Shown here piece after piece: positions 20,894 through 29,604 of a stretch of DNA of 49,225 nucleotides. Location: the NCBI GenBank assembly GCA_024196135.1, contig JAMQCK010000152.1, forward strand, positions 1 to 49,225, written 5' to 3'. Positions within the stretch are counted from its first letter, which is position 1. Each line of letters begins with the position of its first letter. The translations under genes and the position numbers were made by a program. This DNA is from Pleurotus ostreatus/Saccharomyces cerevisiae fusant (lineage: Eukaryota; Opisthokonta). The notes beneath the pieces are model-generated. The model was not told the origin of the DNA. It did not search any database and saw only the letters and a program-made list of their open reading frames with translations.

Positions 20894-22063
20894 CTACGCA
20901 ATGATCTTCTTGTAGTGGTGGCGGGTGGCAGCGGTGCCCAAACTGGTGTCGGACGCAGCCCAGGCGTAGATATCCTCCGGGTCGTCAAGGAAGTTTACAC
21001 GTGCAGCACCATTGTCGGAGGAGGTGCTGGAATCGGAAGATGCGGGGGAGTAGGACCGGGAGCAGTGACGGCGGGCGGCATTGGCAGACTCAGAGACATA
21101 GACCGTAGGATGTCGCATAACCCACTGCTTGACGTTCTGAGGCATGTCATGGATGCAGAACGCGGCAATGTGACCTTTTTGCCTGCAGCGATGACAGTGA
21201 CTGTCATGCGTTGGATCGCACCAGCGGAACCCATTGGAGGTAGGAGGGCTGAAGCTGCGTGCGCGCTCCTTGCCCTTCCCTCTGGCTTCGCCTCGACCGG
21301 GGCGGCTAGAGCGGCCCATACGGCCAGCAGCGGCAGCCAGACCAGAGGCACTCCCCTCATCGTCTGAACTGTCCAAATTGCCATTCTGAGCAGAGTTGGG
21401 GACAGCAGAGGAGAGGATGGAGATGATGGTGGCGAGGTCGGGCTCAACAGTCGCAGCAAGAATGGTGGTGCGCGTGCTGCGGTAGTGCTTGTTGAGGCCC
21501 ATCAGGACAGTATCCTTGGTCTTGAGCTTGTCAGGCTCGACGCCGAGTCCCTTCAGCACCTTGCGGGCATCCAGGATCCGCTTGACATAGTCCTCGACTG
21601 ACTCCTTCTTTTTCTGCTTGACGCTGACAAATGTCTCACGCGCTTGGAAGCGGCGGGCCATGGTCGAGCGCTGGAACTTCCGGATGGCTGCAATGTAGCA
21701 GCGCATGCCAGAACGCAGACCGTCATAGAGACTGTGATAGGAGGGATCGGTCTTGACGAAGATGTGGGGGGACAGCTGCTGATCGAGGGTGCGGGAGGTG
21801 GGCGATGCGGTGTCATATTTGGTCAGGACAGCTTCACGCTGGGTGGTGTCCATGGCCTTATCGAGCTCGTTGAGCATGTCCAGGATCTGGTCCGCACCTA
21901 CAGAGGTGAAAAACATCTCCATGTACTTCCGCCACTTGTGAAATGTGTCCTCCTTGAGCAGGGGGCAGTTTTTCAGGAGCGCCAGATCGGCGTTGGTGAT
22001 CAAGCGGCCAGTATCGACACTGGGAGGGGTGTCAGAAGCGGGTGAGGTAGTCGGGGCCGTCAT
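20894..22063 (-). CDS. Copia-type Gag protein of the non-autonomous LTR element, 389 aa
   Basis: Starts with ATG at 22063 (MTAPTTSPASDT), 98 bp after the 5' LTR, and ends at TAG 20894-20896. The N-terminal two thirds has the helical Gag pattern of copia elements (WRKYMEMFF, RRFQARETFVSVKQKKKESV, ILDARKVLKGLG). A basic Gly/Arg/Ser patch precedes a canonical zinc knuckle CHRCRQKGHIAAFC, which fits C-X2-C-X4-H-X4-C. The frame is intact, suggesting either recent transposition or selection on Gag itself. The role would be particle formation and RNA packaging, with enzymes supplied by an autonomous partner. Confidence 0.8.
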   Translation of the reverse strand: MTAPTTSPASDTPPSVDTGRLITNADLALLKNCPLLKEDTFHKWRKYMEMFFTSVGADQILDMLNELDKAMDTTQREAVLTKYDTASPTSRTLDQQLSPHIFVKTDPSYHSLYDGLRSGMRCYIAAIRKFQRSTMARRFQARETFVSVKQKKKESVEDYVKRILDARKVLKGLGVEPDKLKTKDTVLMGLNKHYRSTRTTILAATVEPDLATIISILSSAVPNSAQNGNLDSSDDEGSASGLAAAAGRMGRSSRPGRGEARGKGKERARSFSPPTSNGFRWCDPTHDSHCHRCRQKGHIAAFCIHDMPQNVKQWVMRHPTVYVSESANAARRHCSRSYSPASSDSSTSSDNGAARVNFLDDPEDIYAWAASDTSLGTAATRHHYKKIIA

Positions 22064-22147
22064 AGTTGGCTAAGGCGAGGAGAGAAAATATGATCGAAGA
22101 GAGAAAAAATATGGATGAAGATTTTTTCGGTGATTTTAGCGAAGCAC

Positions 22148-22160
22148 GGGGCTCATAACC
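22148..22160 (-). promoter_or_regulatory. Primer-binding site of gag-only element
   Basis: GGTTATGAGCCCC on the coding strand, immediately next to the 5' LTR. It is the same 13 bases as in copia-1 and matches the initiator tRNA-Met anticodon arm. Confidence 0.65.
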
Positions 22161-22376
22161 TTTCAAAAGTGGAAGGGGGCACAGAGACTGGCAATGGAGG
22201 CACAGTCGACACAGACACAGACATGGACCAGAAGGCGACAATGCAACGGACTGAATAGAAAGGCAGGTAAGGAGACGCGTAAGCTACCAACATTGTATAT
22301 ACTTGTTGTCCATGGGCTTTAAGGCACAGCCCGGTATAGATGAGTCAGAGGCCTCCACAAATACCTACTCGTGACA
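22161..22376 (-). repeat. 5' LTR of gag-only element
   Basis: 216 bp copy of the LTR at 20355-20570, with TSD GTTCC just to its right. Confidence 0.85.
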
Positions 22377-22517
22377 GTTCCGCCTTCTCATCAATGAGGA
22401 TGATCCTACATCTACCTATTAATAAGTATTAGTCAAGATAGTGTATAGAGCGGCCACTTTGCGACCCAACGGCGGCCTAGTGGTAAGAGGTGCCAGTGCA
22501 CCTCTGTATCTACTATC

Positions 22518-24310
22518 ATGGCCCCAGCAGTGAGTTGTCTGTACTCTAGCTATCCTTCCTCGATCTGATAAGGACTTGAGGTAGCAGACCGTGTACCCAA
22601 TGAACTTCTGAACATTATTTTTGAGGAGCTTGTCCAGGATGAGATTGATGAGGAAGAGGTCCAGTGGCGTCAGGACGGCTCAGAGCCAGTCGACGGTGTT
22701 GAGCGCGCACTCAAATATCCTCCTCCAGCGGGGGTTCCACAACTGTGGGTCTTGAGAAGGGTCTGCAGCCGGTGGCGCAGCCTCGGCAAGGAGCTTGAAG
22801 CCTGGTCTTGGCAGACGCTCTTCATCAGCGGCTTTGATCCATCGGCATATGAACACGATACACTACTGCATGCGAAGAAACGGAATGGCCCGGATGCATA
22901 CATGGCAGCTATCGAACGCGCTCTCCACCTCTCTGCTGGTTATCCACTCCACATTAGGATTGACCCATGCGGGGGGACCGACCAGCCACTCACAGATATC
23001 CTGAACCACATCACCGCTCAGAAGATAGCACACCTGGAGTCTCTTGTCATTGTCAACGCTGATTTCTTTGTCTATAACCGCCATCTTAACCTAATTTTGT
23101 TGGCGCCTGCGTTATCATCGCTCGAAGTATACTTCTGGTCCAGAGATAGAGTGAGTGGTATGCATCGCTCATCAACTTCATCACATTGACAATATGCACT
23201 ACATAGGGCCCTGAAGAATATATGCTGCTTGACAAGCTCGCAAGCTGGCTGGGTCCGGCCATCGCAACACCTTCTATCTCATTCTCCGGAGAATGGGCCA
23301 GCCAGATCCTTCCCGGCGCGCTCCATGACAGCACACTCGCTGTCGACGGTCCCTGGTCGCTTGCAACTTGGTCTAGCATCCTGATATATACATCTCTGCA
23401 TCTACATGACGAGTGGATGGCAGTTGCTGGCTGGATAGGAACACTTCATCTCGCAGTCAACCTGCAGGATGCATATCTTTCTAGTGGTCCTTGCGCTGGT
23501 GATCGTCATTCAAGGTCTTTCATCCGCTCAGAACCCCTTCCGTCTTTTGTGGCTCCACGCCTGCGCACCCTAGGGATCAGCGCGGAGTGAGCACAGATAT
23601 GGAAGCTCCTTAACGCTGGCGCATACAGTCTATTGACCACTCTCAGTCTAATCTCTGTCGACCGTCACTTCACTAGTGACCCTCCCCTTCTGAACACTGC
23701 GGACAACCTGGATATCACATATTGGGAGCCATATCCCGCCGCCACTGCTCCATCAATACTCGCACGTCTGCTGATGCTGCAGGACCTTATCCTCATCCGC
23801 ATGTGTCTTGCTGAGGTGGATCTCCTGCCTATCCTACTCGAGCTTCACCAACTAGAGTCTCTTACCGTCAAAGGCTTGGCGGAAATCACAGAAACCGAGA
23901 AGGATGCTATTGCAGTATGGTCAGACTGCACGCGGTATCCAATTAGCGTACTGATACTGCGCGCGCTGGGTCAGCGCAGTCTTCTACCAAGCTTGCGATC
24001 TCTGCGCTTGGGTCCTTGTGCGGTCGATCCTGTGCCGGCTGTATTCAACGCCATCCAGGAGCTTGTTGTGCACCGGGTGCGCACATGCACATTGTTGGGC
24101 CTTCTCATTGACCTCACCGCCATGTACTGCCGGCAACATTCTTCCGCAGCAGCCCATCTGTGGCAGTGGCTTGTTGACCGAGGCTTTGCTGAGTACTGTA
24201 TACCAGGGCGCTGCACTAAGAAGTGCGTACAGAAGCCCATCTGGGATGCACCTTCTAGCGTTCACGACCTGGACTATTTATCCACGCCAGTCATTGAGCG
24301 TGTGATCTAG
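22518..24310 (+). CDS. F-box protein with LRR-like C-terminal region, 547 aa
   Basis: Probable substrate-recognition subunit of an SCF ubiquitin ligase. Exons are 22518-22529, 22581-23150, 23207-23586 and 23629-24310. The introns are 51, 56 and 42 nt with GT-AG ends, and all junctions keep frame. The start is ATG with MAPA before the first intron. The F-box follows at once: DRVPNELLNIIFEEL, then an acidic insert and VLRRVCSRWRSLGKEL. The rest alternates leucine-rich strands and turns (HLESLVIVNADFF, LLMLQDLILIRMCL, LLPSLRSLRLGPC), as in the large agaricomycete F-box/LRR family. The target is unknown. The gene begins only about 140 bp from the right end of the gag-only LTR element, so its promoter is next to a transposon. 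Confidence 0.75.
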
Positions 24311-24934
24311 AGAAAGCTTGGAGAGGGGCCCTGCATTCTGTGTGCCGCCTGCTGCTCAGCCTACGTCACGCCGGAGCCCACAAACAGGCCATATTTTCCG
24401 TATCAGCCCATTCACGATGAGGCGCAGTGGGGGAACAGTGCAGTGGATCCATGGGCGGGTTGACAATGAGGATGACGCTATACATCTTTCTTACCGTCAC
24501 ATATGAACAGTTATCTAGATGCGCACACTTCCGATAGCTCAACTATGGAGATGTCAATTATGAGGTCTGTCCGACCAACGTCAATGTATGGTAACTACAG
24601 TCAGAGGCGGTGATTATTAGCTTGCTTAAAGCTAGAAGCTTGTAAAGAGAATGAGGCGACCACAATCATAGGTACAACAGCAATAAGCGGTGAGCAAAGT
24701 AACAGATATGAGCGCGTACGTGAACAGCAAGGTTAGCAATACAGGTGATGATGAGCGCACAAGCAGTGAGAGGTGCAGACGATGATGAGCGTACAAGAAA
24801 TAAGGTGCAGGCGGTGACTGTATGCAGTGTTAGGCAATGAAAGGACGAATGAATAGGTGGCAGAGAGCACAGCGAGAGACTGCATCGAATAAGAACTCTT
24901 CAAAAGCGCGCCAAGTAGTGCAGACTTACGTGGA
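24311..24934. other. Tail-to-tail intergenic region
   Basis: 3' flanks of the F-box gene (+) and the HECT-like gene (-). It contains a GATGATGAGCG-type word repeated near 24749 and 24780. No gene is seen. Confidence 0.45.
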
Positions 24935-26906
24935 TTAGGCCATGTTGAACTTGTTCGCCAGAGCGTTGAGCAAGCTGACATGGATAAGCGTATTGAATCG
25001 ATGAGAATCCACAGCGAGGATAGCGTCTTTCACATCTGGTATGATGGCAACATTTATGTTCCCTGCGCACGAGTGGAAGCCAAAGGCCTCATACGTTGGC
25101 TACGTACGGTGAGCATACATCCGACGATAGTGACTTGTGACTGACCTTGCACTGCGGTGGCGGCGACCAGGCAACAGCTGTCGACTCTGAAGGAGCCAGC
25201 AACCTGAACTAGCAAGCGGTCAGTCAACAGCGTCGACTGATCAAGTAAGGACTCACAGTGATAGTGGCACGGGCGTCAGGCGGCGGCAACACGACATTGC
25301 TGAAAAGAGCGACAAGGCATAGATTAGCGCGTAGGACAGGGTTCATGCGCTCAGACCGCATTTGCGCTTCCGGCGCCAATGCTGCCACAAGTGTATTGTT
25401 CACATGACCAGGGCATCGGAAGTACGCCATGACCTTTGCGTGGAATGCACTCAGCACAGCGTCTGCGTCAGGATTATCCTGAACAAAGACGTCACCGGTG
25501 ACAGTGTCCTACGGATCAGTGCAGTTTAGTAGAGCAAATTGCAACAAACAAATGTTACCACTCACTTGCACCAGGTCTAGGAACAGGGCGGGATCAACCA
25601 AGCGACGGCTGAACAGAACCTTGACCAAGTCGCGGGCGGCTTCCGGAGTATCCGTTGACTCAAGGCGGAATATCTAATAGTGAGGCAACAACAGATGAGC
25701 GATCTCCTTTGAGGCTGGTGGCCACACGATGTACATGCTCTATGCGGCTGCTCGCACGACTCATACCCTCCCACAGTTGTACAAAGTCGCGATGAGTGAC
25801 GAGCTGCTTGACGTAGCCTCCATAGAATTGAAGGCCAAGGAGTCTGTATCCGAAGACCTTGCACTTGATGTTCTGGTGCTCTATGTTGGTCAGCGCCCAG
25901 TACATACTGCACTGAAAGCTGGTCAGCCTGCAGTCATTGCTAATTGGAAGTATCCTTACCTGGATGTTCAGTGCCTCCTGAAGCAGAACAGCAAAGTTTC
26001 CATCGAACATATCTGGCAAATCGATAGGCGGCCACGCCGATAAGTCTGAGTACGCCGATGTGGAGAGAGCCCTGATGAAGTCGATGTCGGTAAGATGTGA
26101 AGTGTTGCAACCGAGTAGCAGACGGAAGAAGATAGGTGACAATGGCAGAGGAGCGGACTGAGTGTTGACTGGTGATCAGCACCTCAGTAACTAAAGACCC
26201 GATAGCTCAGTGGTTAGAGCGTCACCCCCGAGAGGTGGAGGTCCTTGGTTCAAACCCAGGTCAGGTCACTTTTGTATCCCAACACTGAGACCAGGCTGTG
26301 ATGCATAACAGAAGAAAGCCATAGACGTTGGCCAAGACCTGATGCTCCTCCACTGCCGCGGCATCTGATGGCGCAAAACCAGAGAATGCCCAGGTCACAT
26401 AGCCGTCGGAGTCAGGCGTGGTCCAGCATCTTCGGTCGGAGAAGATGAGGTTGGCGAGTGAGTTGGTCACTGCGCCGTCTGTTCCGCGACCGAACACATC
26501 GCTGCTAAATGGTCATAAGCATCAAGCAAGCGACTGCTCGATAGCGTGCAACTCACACATTGTAGATGCAATGACCAGTCAGCAAGGTGTCGATGTCAAA
26601 CGTGGTGACTACGCAGCCCGGCGGCGCCACATACTCGAGACCGCCAATGTGGGCCTTGACCAAGCCAAGTATCACCGCCGCAATATCATCCGTGTCGCCC
26701 GAGTCATGGCGGATCTGCAATGCAGTATGCTCTGGCATCAACCTGCAGCGCACACGGAATGAGTGTAGCAGTGCTTGGTCACGGGGCGAGTCCCTGAGCA
26801 TGGGCGCGAGCCTTGGAAGCGCCTGCACCGTGACCAATTCCGCCACCTCAACCTCTTCATCAATGGGCGCGGGAGAAGGCTGGCGCTGAGGCAGAGACTG
26901 GTGCAT
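24935..26906 (-). CDS. HECT-like protein, 8 exons, about 515 aa
   Basis: Reconstructed exons, 5' to 3' on the minus strand, are 26906-26557, 26504-26270, 26157-25960, 25911-25735, 25673-25566, 25508-25257, 25208-25146 and 25099-24935. Their lengths sum to a whole number of codons. The N-terminus is Pro-rich, then comes RHDSGDTDDIAAVILGLVKA. The middle has PLPLSPIFFRLLLGCNTSHL followed by DIDFIRALS, which looks like a HECT N-lobe. The C-terminus has PTYEAFGFHSCAGNINV and ends ALANKFNMA, like a HECT C-lobe, with Cys about 43 residues from the end as candidate thioester residue. HECT membership is inferred by eye; it could be another agaricomycete family. The start could also lie upstream in LTR-derived sequence, because the frame stays open to 27194. 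Confidence 0.5.
26196..26268 (+). tRNA. tRNA-like gene, anticodon CGA, possibly a pseudogene
   Basis: 73 nt that fold as a class I tRNA. The acceptor stem is GACCCGA/TCAGGTC (one mismatch), the D arm GCTC/GAGC, the anticodon stem TCACC/GGTGG with 7-nt loop CCCGAGA, and the T arm CTTGG/CCAGG with loop TTCAAAC. A-box TAGCTCAGTGG and B-box GGTTCAAACCC are present, and TTTT follows two bases later as a Pol III terminator. Anticodon CGA would read serine UCG, yet serine tRNAs have a long variable arm and this one is short. The invariant U33 is C. It lies antisense within the second intron (26158-26269) of the HECT-like gene. Confidence 0.55.
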
Positions 26907-26998
26907 ATGCTGGTTGGGGGCAGGAGATGGATTTTGCGGTGACGGCGGATAAGGTGAGAGCTGCCTGGGAGGCAATGGCGACCAGTCTAGGGCAGACA

Positions 26999-27124
26999 AT
27001 CTACGTGTTTCCTTACCTACCTTTCTATTTAGCCCGTTGCGTTGTCGCCTTCCGGTCCGTGTCCATGTCTGTGTTGACTGTGCCTCTGTTGCCAGTCTCT
27101 GTACCCCCTTCCACTTCTGAAATA
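26999..27124 (+). repeat. Truncated LTR of the gag-only element family
   Basis: About 125 bp on the plus strand match the coding-strand 3' part of the 216-bp LTR (CCTTACCTACCTTTCTATT, then GTTGCGTTGTCGCCTTCCGG, ending TTCCACTTCTGAAA). The 5' part of the LTR is missing. The fragment lies directly upstream of the HECT-like gene and is open in that gene's frame on the minus strand. Confidence 0.75.
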
Positions 27125-27267
27125 TTCTTCTCATCAACGCGTACCCAGTCCATACAAGCAAGGAGTTTTGCTTCACCGTTCGCACGTACGGCAACTTGCT
27201 TCTGTACTACGTGCCGAACAGCTGTATAGGCATCATGTAGCCTGCGGATGTTGGTCTACAGCAGCCT

Positions 27268-27819
27268 GTGAAGCATGTTCTGAAGCAAGCAATGTTTGAC
27301 TATCTCACTGCCGAGCATCAGGCTCAGATCGCTGCGGTGGTCGAGCTGAGGGACTTCAAGATGATCACATTCTTCCCTACACTTTGGAATGCCTTTGTTG
27401 CAGCGTTAAACCATGCCTACGAGTTTGGAATGAGTCCAACCGGACAGGATCTAGTTCAACAGGTGAGGCACATTGAGTGAATTAGTGGTCACTTTCCGCT
27501 GACATCCCGTGCAGGCCTGGCAAAAATCTGGTCCACCTGGCAAGCCCCACCTCTCACTGTCACCTGAGTGGCTCACAAGCAACGAAGCGCACACTGCTCT
27601 GGACGAATACCTGCAGAACGATCCCATGCTCTATGAAGAGATTTGCAACCATGTTGGCCATGTCTATAGCTCATTCACTGTGTTCCGACGGGTTTTGTCG
27701 CCGAGAACTGGAGCGAGAGCAAGATAGCCTGTCCGCCCGGCAACAAGTTCAAGTTCTCCTATGTGATACTACCCCTGGGGGCGGTAGCAACCTCCTCCGG
27801 GTACAAGTAGAGATTGTTG
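27268..27819 (+). pseudogene. Orphan protein fragment with one intron
   Basis: Open from about 27268 (KHVLKQAMFDYLTAEHQAQI) with a 52-nt GT-AG intron at 27463-27514. It continues AWQKSGPPGKPHLSLSPEWL to about 27700. There the frame shifts; the next frame reads TGFVAENWSESKIACPPGNK and ends at TAG 27817-27819. Amino-acid composition and the in-frame intron argue for a real coding history. I do not recognise the family. The 5' end is lost toward the LTR fragment, so this is probably a disrupted gene. Confidence 0.4.
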
Positions 27820-29365
27820 CGCGAGACAGATTGGCAATGCAGCGGCGACTAGATCAGGGAGTACCGACTCATTTCGCGGGAGCTTGAGTGAGAGCTCCGT
27901 AGACCATCACATGGGGATTGTTTAGGCTAGTTCCGCTCTGGCTACTTGAACGAGGCTGGACTGTAATAAAAAGCGAATGCATTTGTATTCATGACAGGAA
28001 TCACAAAATATATATTACGAGCAAGCGCGAGTGCGCGCGATGACGCGTGGGGAACGAGCAGAGTATGCGGGGGGTGAGACGGCAAAGGAAGAGATGGTGT
28101 GGATGCTGACAATGGGGTGAACAACACATCTGACACGGCGCAGAGAGTAACTCTCGCGAGTTCTGGGCGAGGGCGGTGGGGTTGTTGGCGGGCTGGTGGG
28201 GCGCTCAGTGCAGTATGGAACACATGGGCGAGCAAGAGTGGGGATAGTGAAAGGCGCAAAGAAGTAGCCGAATGTTACAGACGGGGGATCAGCCACTTAC
28301 CGAGTCAAAATCTGGGTGACACGGGAGAGCGGGCGCCGATTTCCTCCTTGGCAGCCTCTTCAACACGGCGCGCGATGGGTCCCCGACCTGGAAGATTACT
28401 AGCTTGCGATCGCCTCCCCCCGATATGCTCTTGATAAGTACAAAAGGCAGCTCCCTTGCCCTCGCCTACCTCTACTCGCACACTCCTCCGTGTCCTGTGT
28501 ACCCCCTCCCGCGCGCGTGCTCGTAATCCCGATGTGAGACGAAGACCCCTTTGAGGGAAAAGAAACTCTTCAGTATTGACGAGGTAAGTGCCGAGGCAGT
28601 GTTGGGGATCCAGATGGTGCGGTGATTGAGACAACAACATCCTTATAAGGCCCGGGCTGCATGACGTGGCCGGCCAGTAGCGACGACGGAAGCGATGGTG
28701 GGACAGACTACCTTGTGTCTCCCGTCCACACTTGTCCGCGCGGCCTGGGGGTGCCGACCGCTCGCCTAGACCAAAGGGATGGCTAGCCATTGCGGTTTGC
28801 AGCTAATAGATTTCCGTCACGTTACTGTGATGCGGAAGACGCTGCAGCAATCTGCGGGGTCAAACATATAGTCTATCCACCGATGACTTCATCTTCTGTT
28901 CGAGCTGTCCTACCGGTGGACAAGATTCGTCGAAACACAGTGATTCAACGCAGCTGAGCACGGGCCGGACCCCGCCGCACCAGACGATTTGGATATCCCG
29001 CTCTCAAACGTCATTCATGACATGTTTGGAGAAGATGTCGATGTTTCTGATGTCAAGTTTTGGTATGGGACCCCGCTCACAGTTACTGAATGCCAGAAAG
29101 GGACTACTGAAGGGCTTGGACTGGAGGCAGCAGGAGTCAAGGAGGATATACTGATGTTTGGTGACATTGGGAAGCACTACAGCCCTCAGAACCTTCCTGT
29201 ACATAGCTGAGAAGTTGCCACCTTTCATAACGATTTTTTGGCGATTTTTTGTGAGTTTTTTGCAGTCACGCCCCACCGAGAGGCAACCGGGCCACCGTGA
29301 CCGTGACGGTTGCTTCCATACAGGTAGGTACAATAAGTGCATAACAGCTTCGAGGCATTTTCGTG
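27820..29365. other. Intergenic, weak coding traces only
   Basis: About 1.5 kb. A short open stretch at 28989-29210 (DIPLSNVIHDMFGEDVDVSD) has protein-like composition but no recognised family and no clear start. Frames at 28099-28434 (+) and 28305-28790 (-) overlap each other and look like shadows of GC-rich DNA. No RNA gene was seen. Confidence 0.35.
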
Positions 29366-29366
29366 A

Positions 29367-29604
29367 TGCCGAGCCGCCGTTGGGAAGTAGCGGTCGTGAG
29401 TCCCAACATTGAGCGGTCATCGCGTGGGAGCCATGTGAGTTTGCCACGTGCAGGACGACGCGTCCTCCACGCTCGCGTTCGTTTCTCTTGACCTTCGTTC
29501 GCTGTTCATTCTCACTCATCACATCTACCTCAACGTGAATCTGCTTGAGATCGACACGCGTGCATCAGTCGCCAGCGCTAGATATAGAACCTACGAATCG
29601 CACG
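29367..29604 (+). promoter_or_regulatory. Proteasome beta-2 upstream region
   Basis: Contains about 70 bp shared with 20103-20172 and a word TTTGCCACG at 29440-29448. The reverse complement of that word, CGTGGCAAA, differs by one base from the yeast proteasome control element GGTGGCAAA. Whether a comparable regulator exists in this fungus is unknown. Confidence 0.3.

Larger units (their letters stand above)
20355..22376 (-). mobile_element. Gag-only LTR element (TR-GAG-like), 2.0 kb, with intact 5-bp target duplication
   Basis: LTRs of 216 bp lie at 20355-20570 and 22161-22376. They differ at about ten positions, nearly all transitions. On the coding strand they start TGTCACGAG and end TTTTGAAA rather than with CA. 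A perfect 5-bp direct repeat GTTCC flanks the element (20350-20354 and 22377-22381). The primer-binding site GGTTATGAGCCCC directly follows the 5' LTR, and a purine-rich GAGTGGGAG precedes the 3' LTR. The only long frame encodes Gag. There is no protease, integrase or reverse transcriptase, so it must be mobilised in trans. Confidence 0.85.

Noticed and set aside
28305..28790. 161-aa minus frame upstream of PUP1
   Set aside because: Overlaps a comparable plus frame, Arg/Ser-rich, no recognisable motif.
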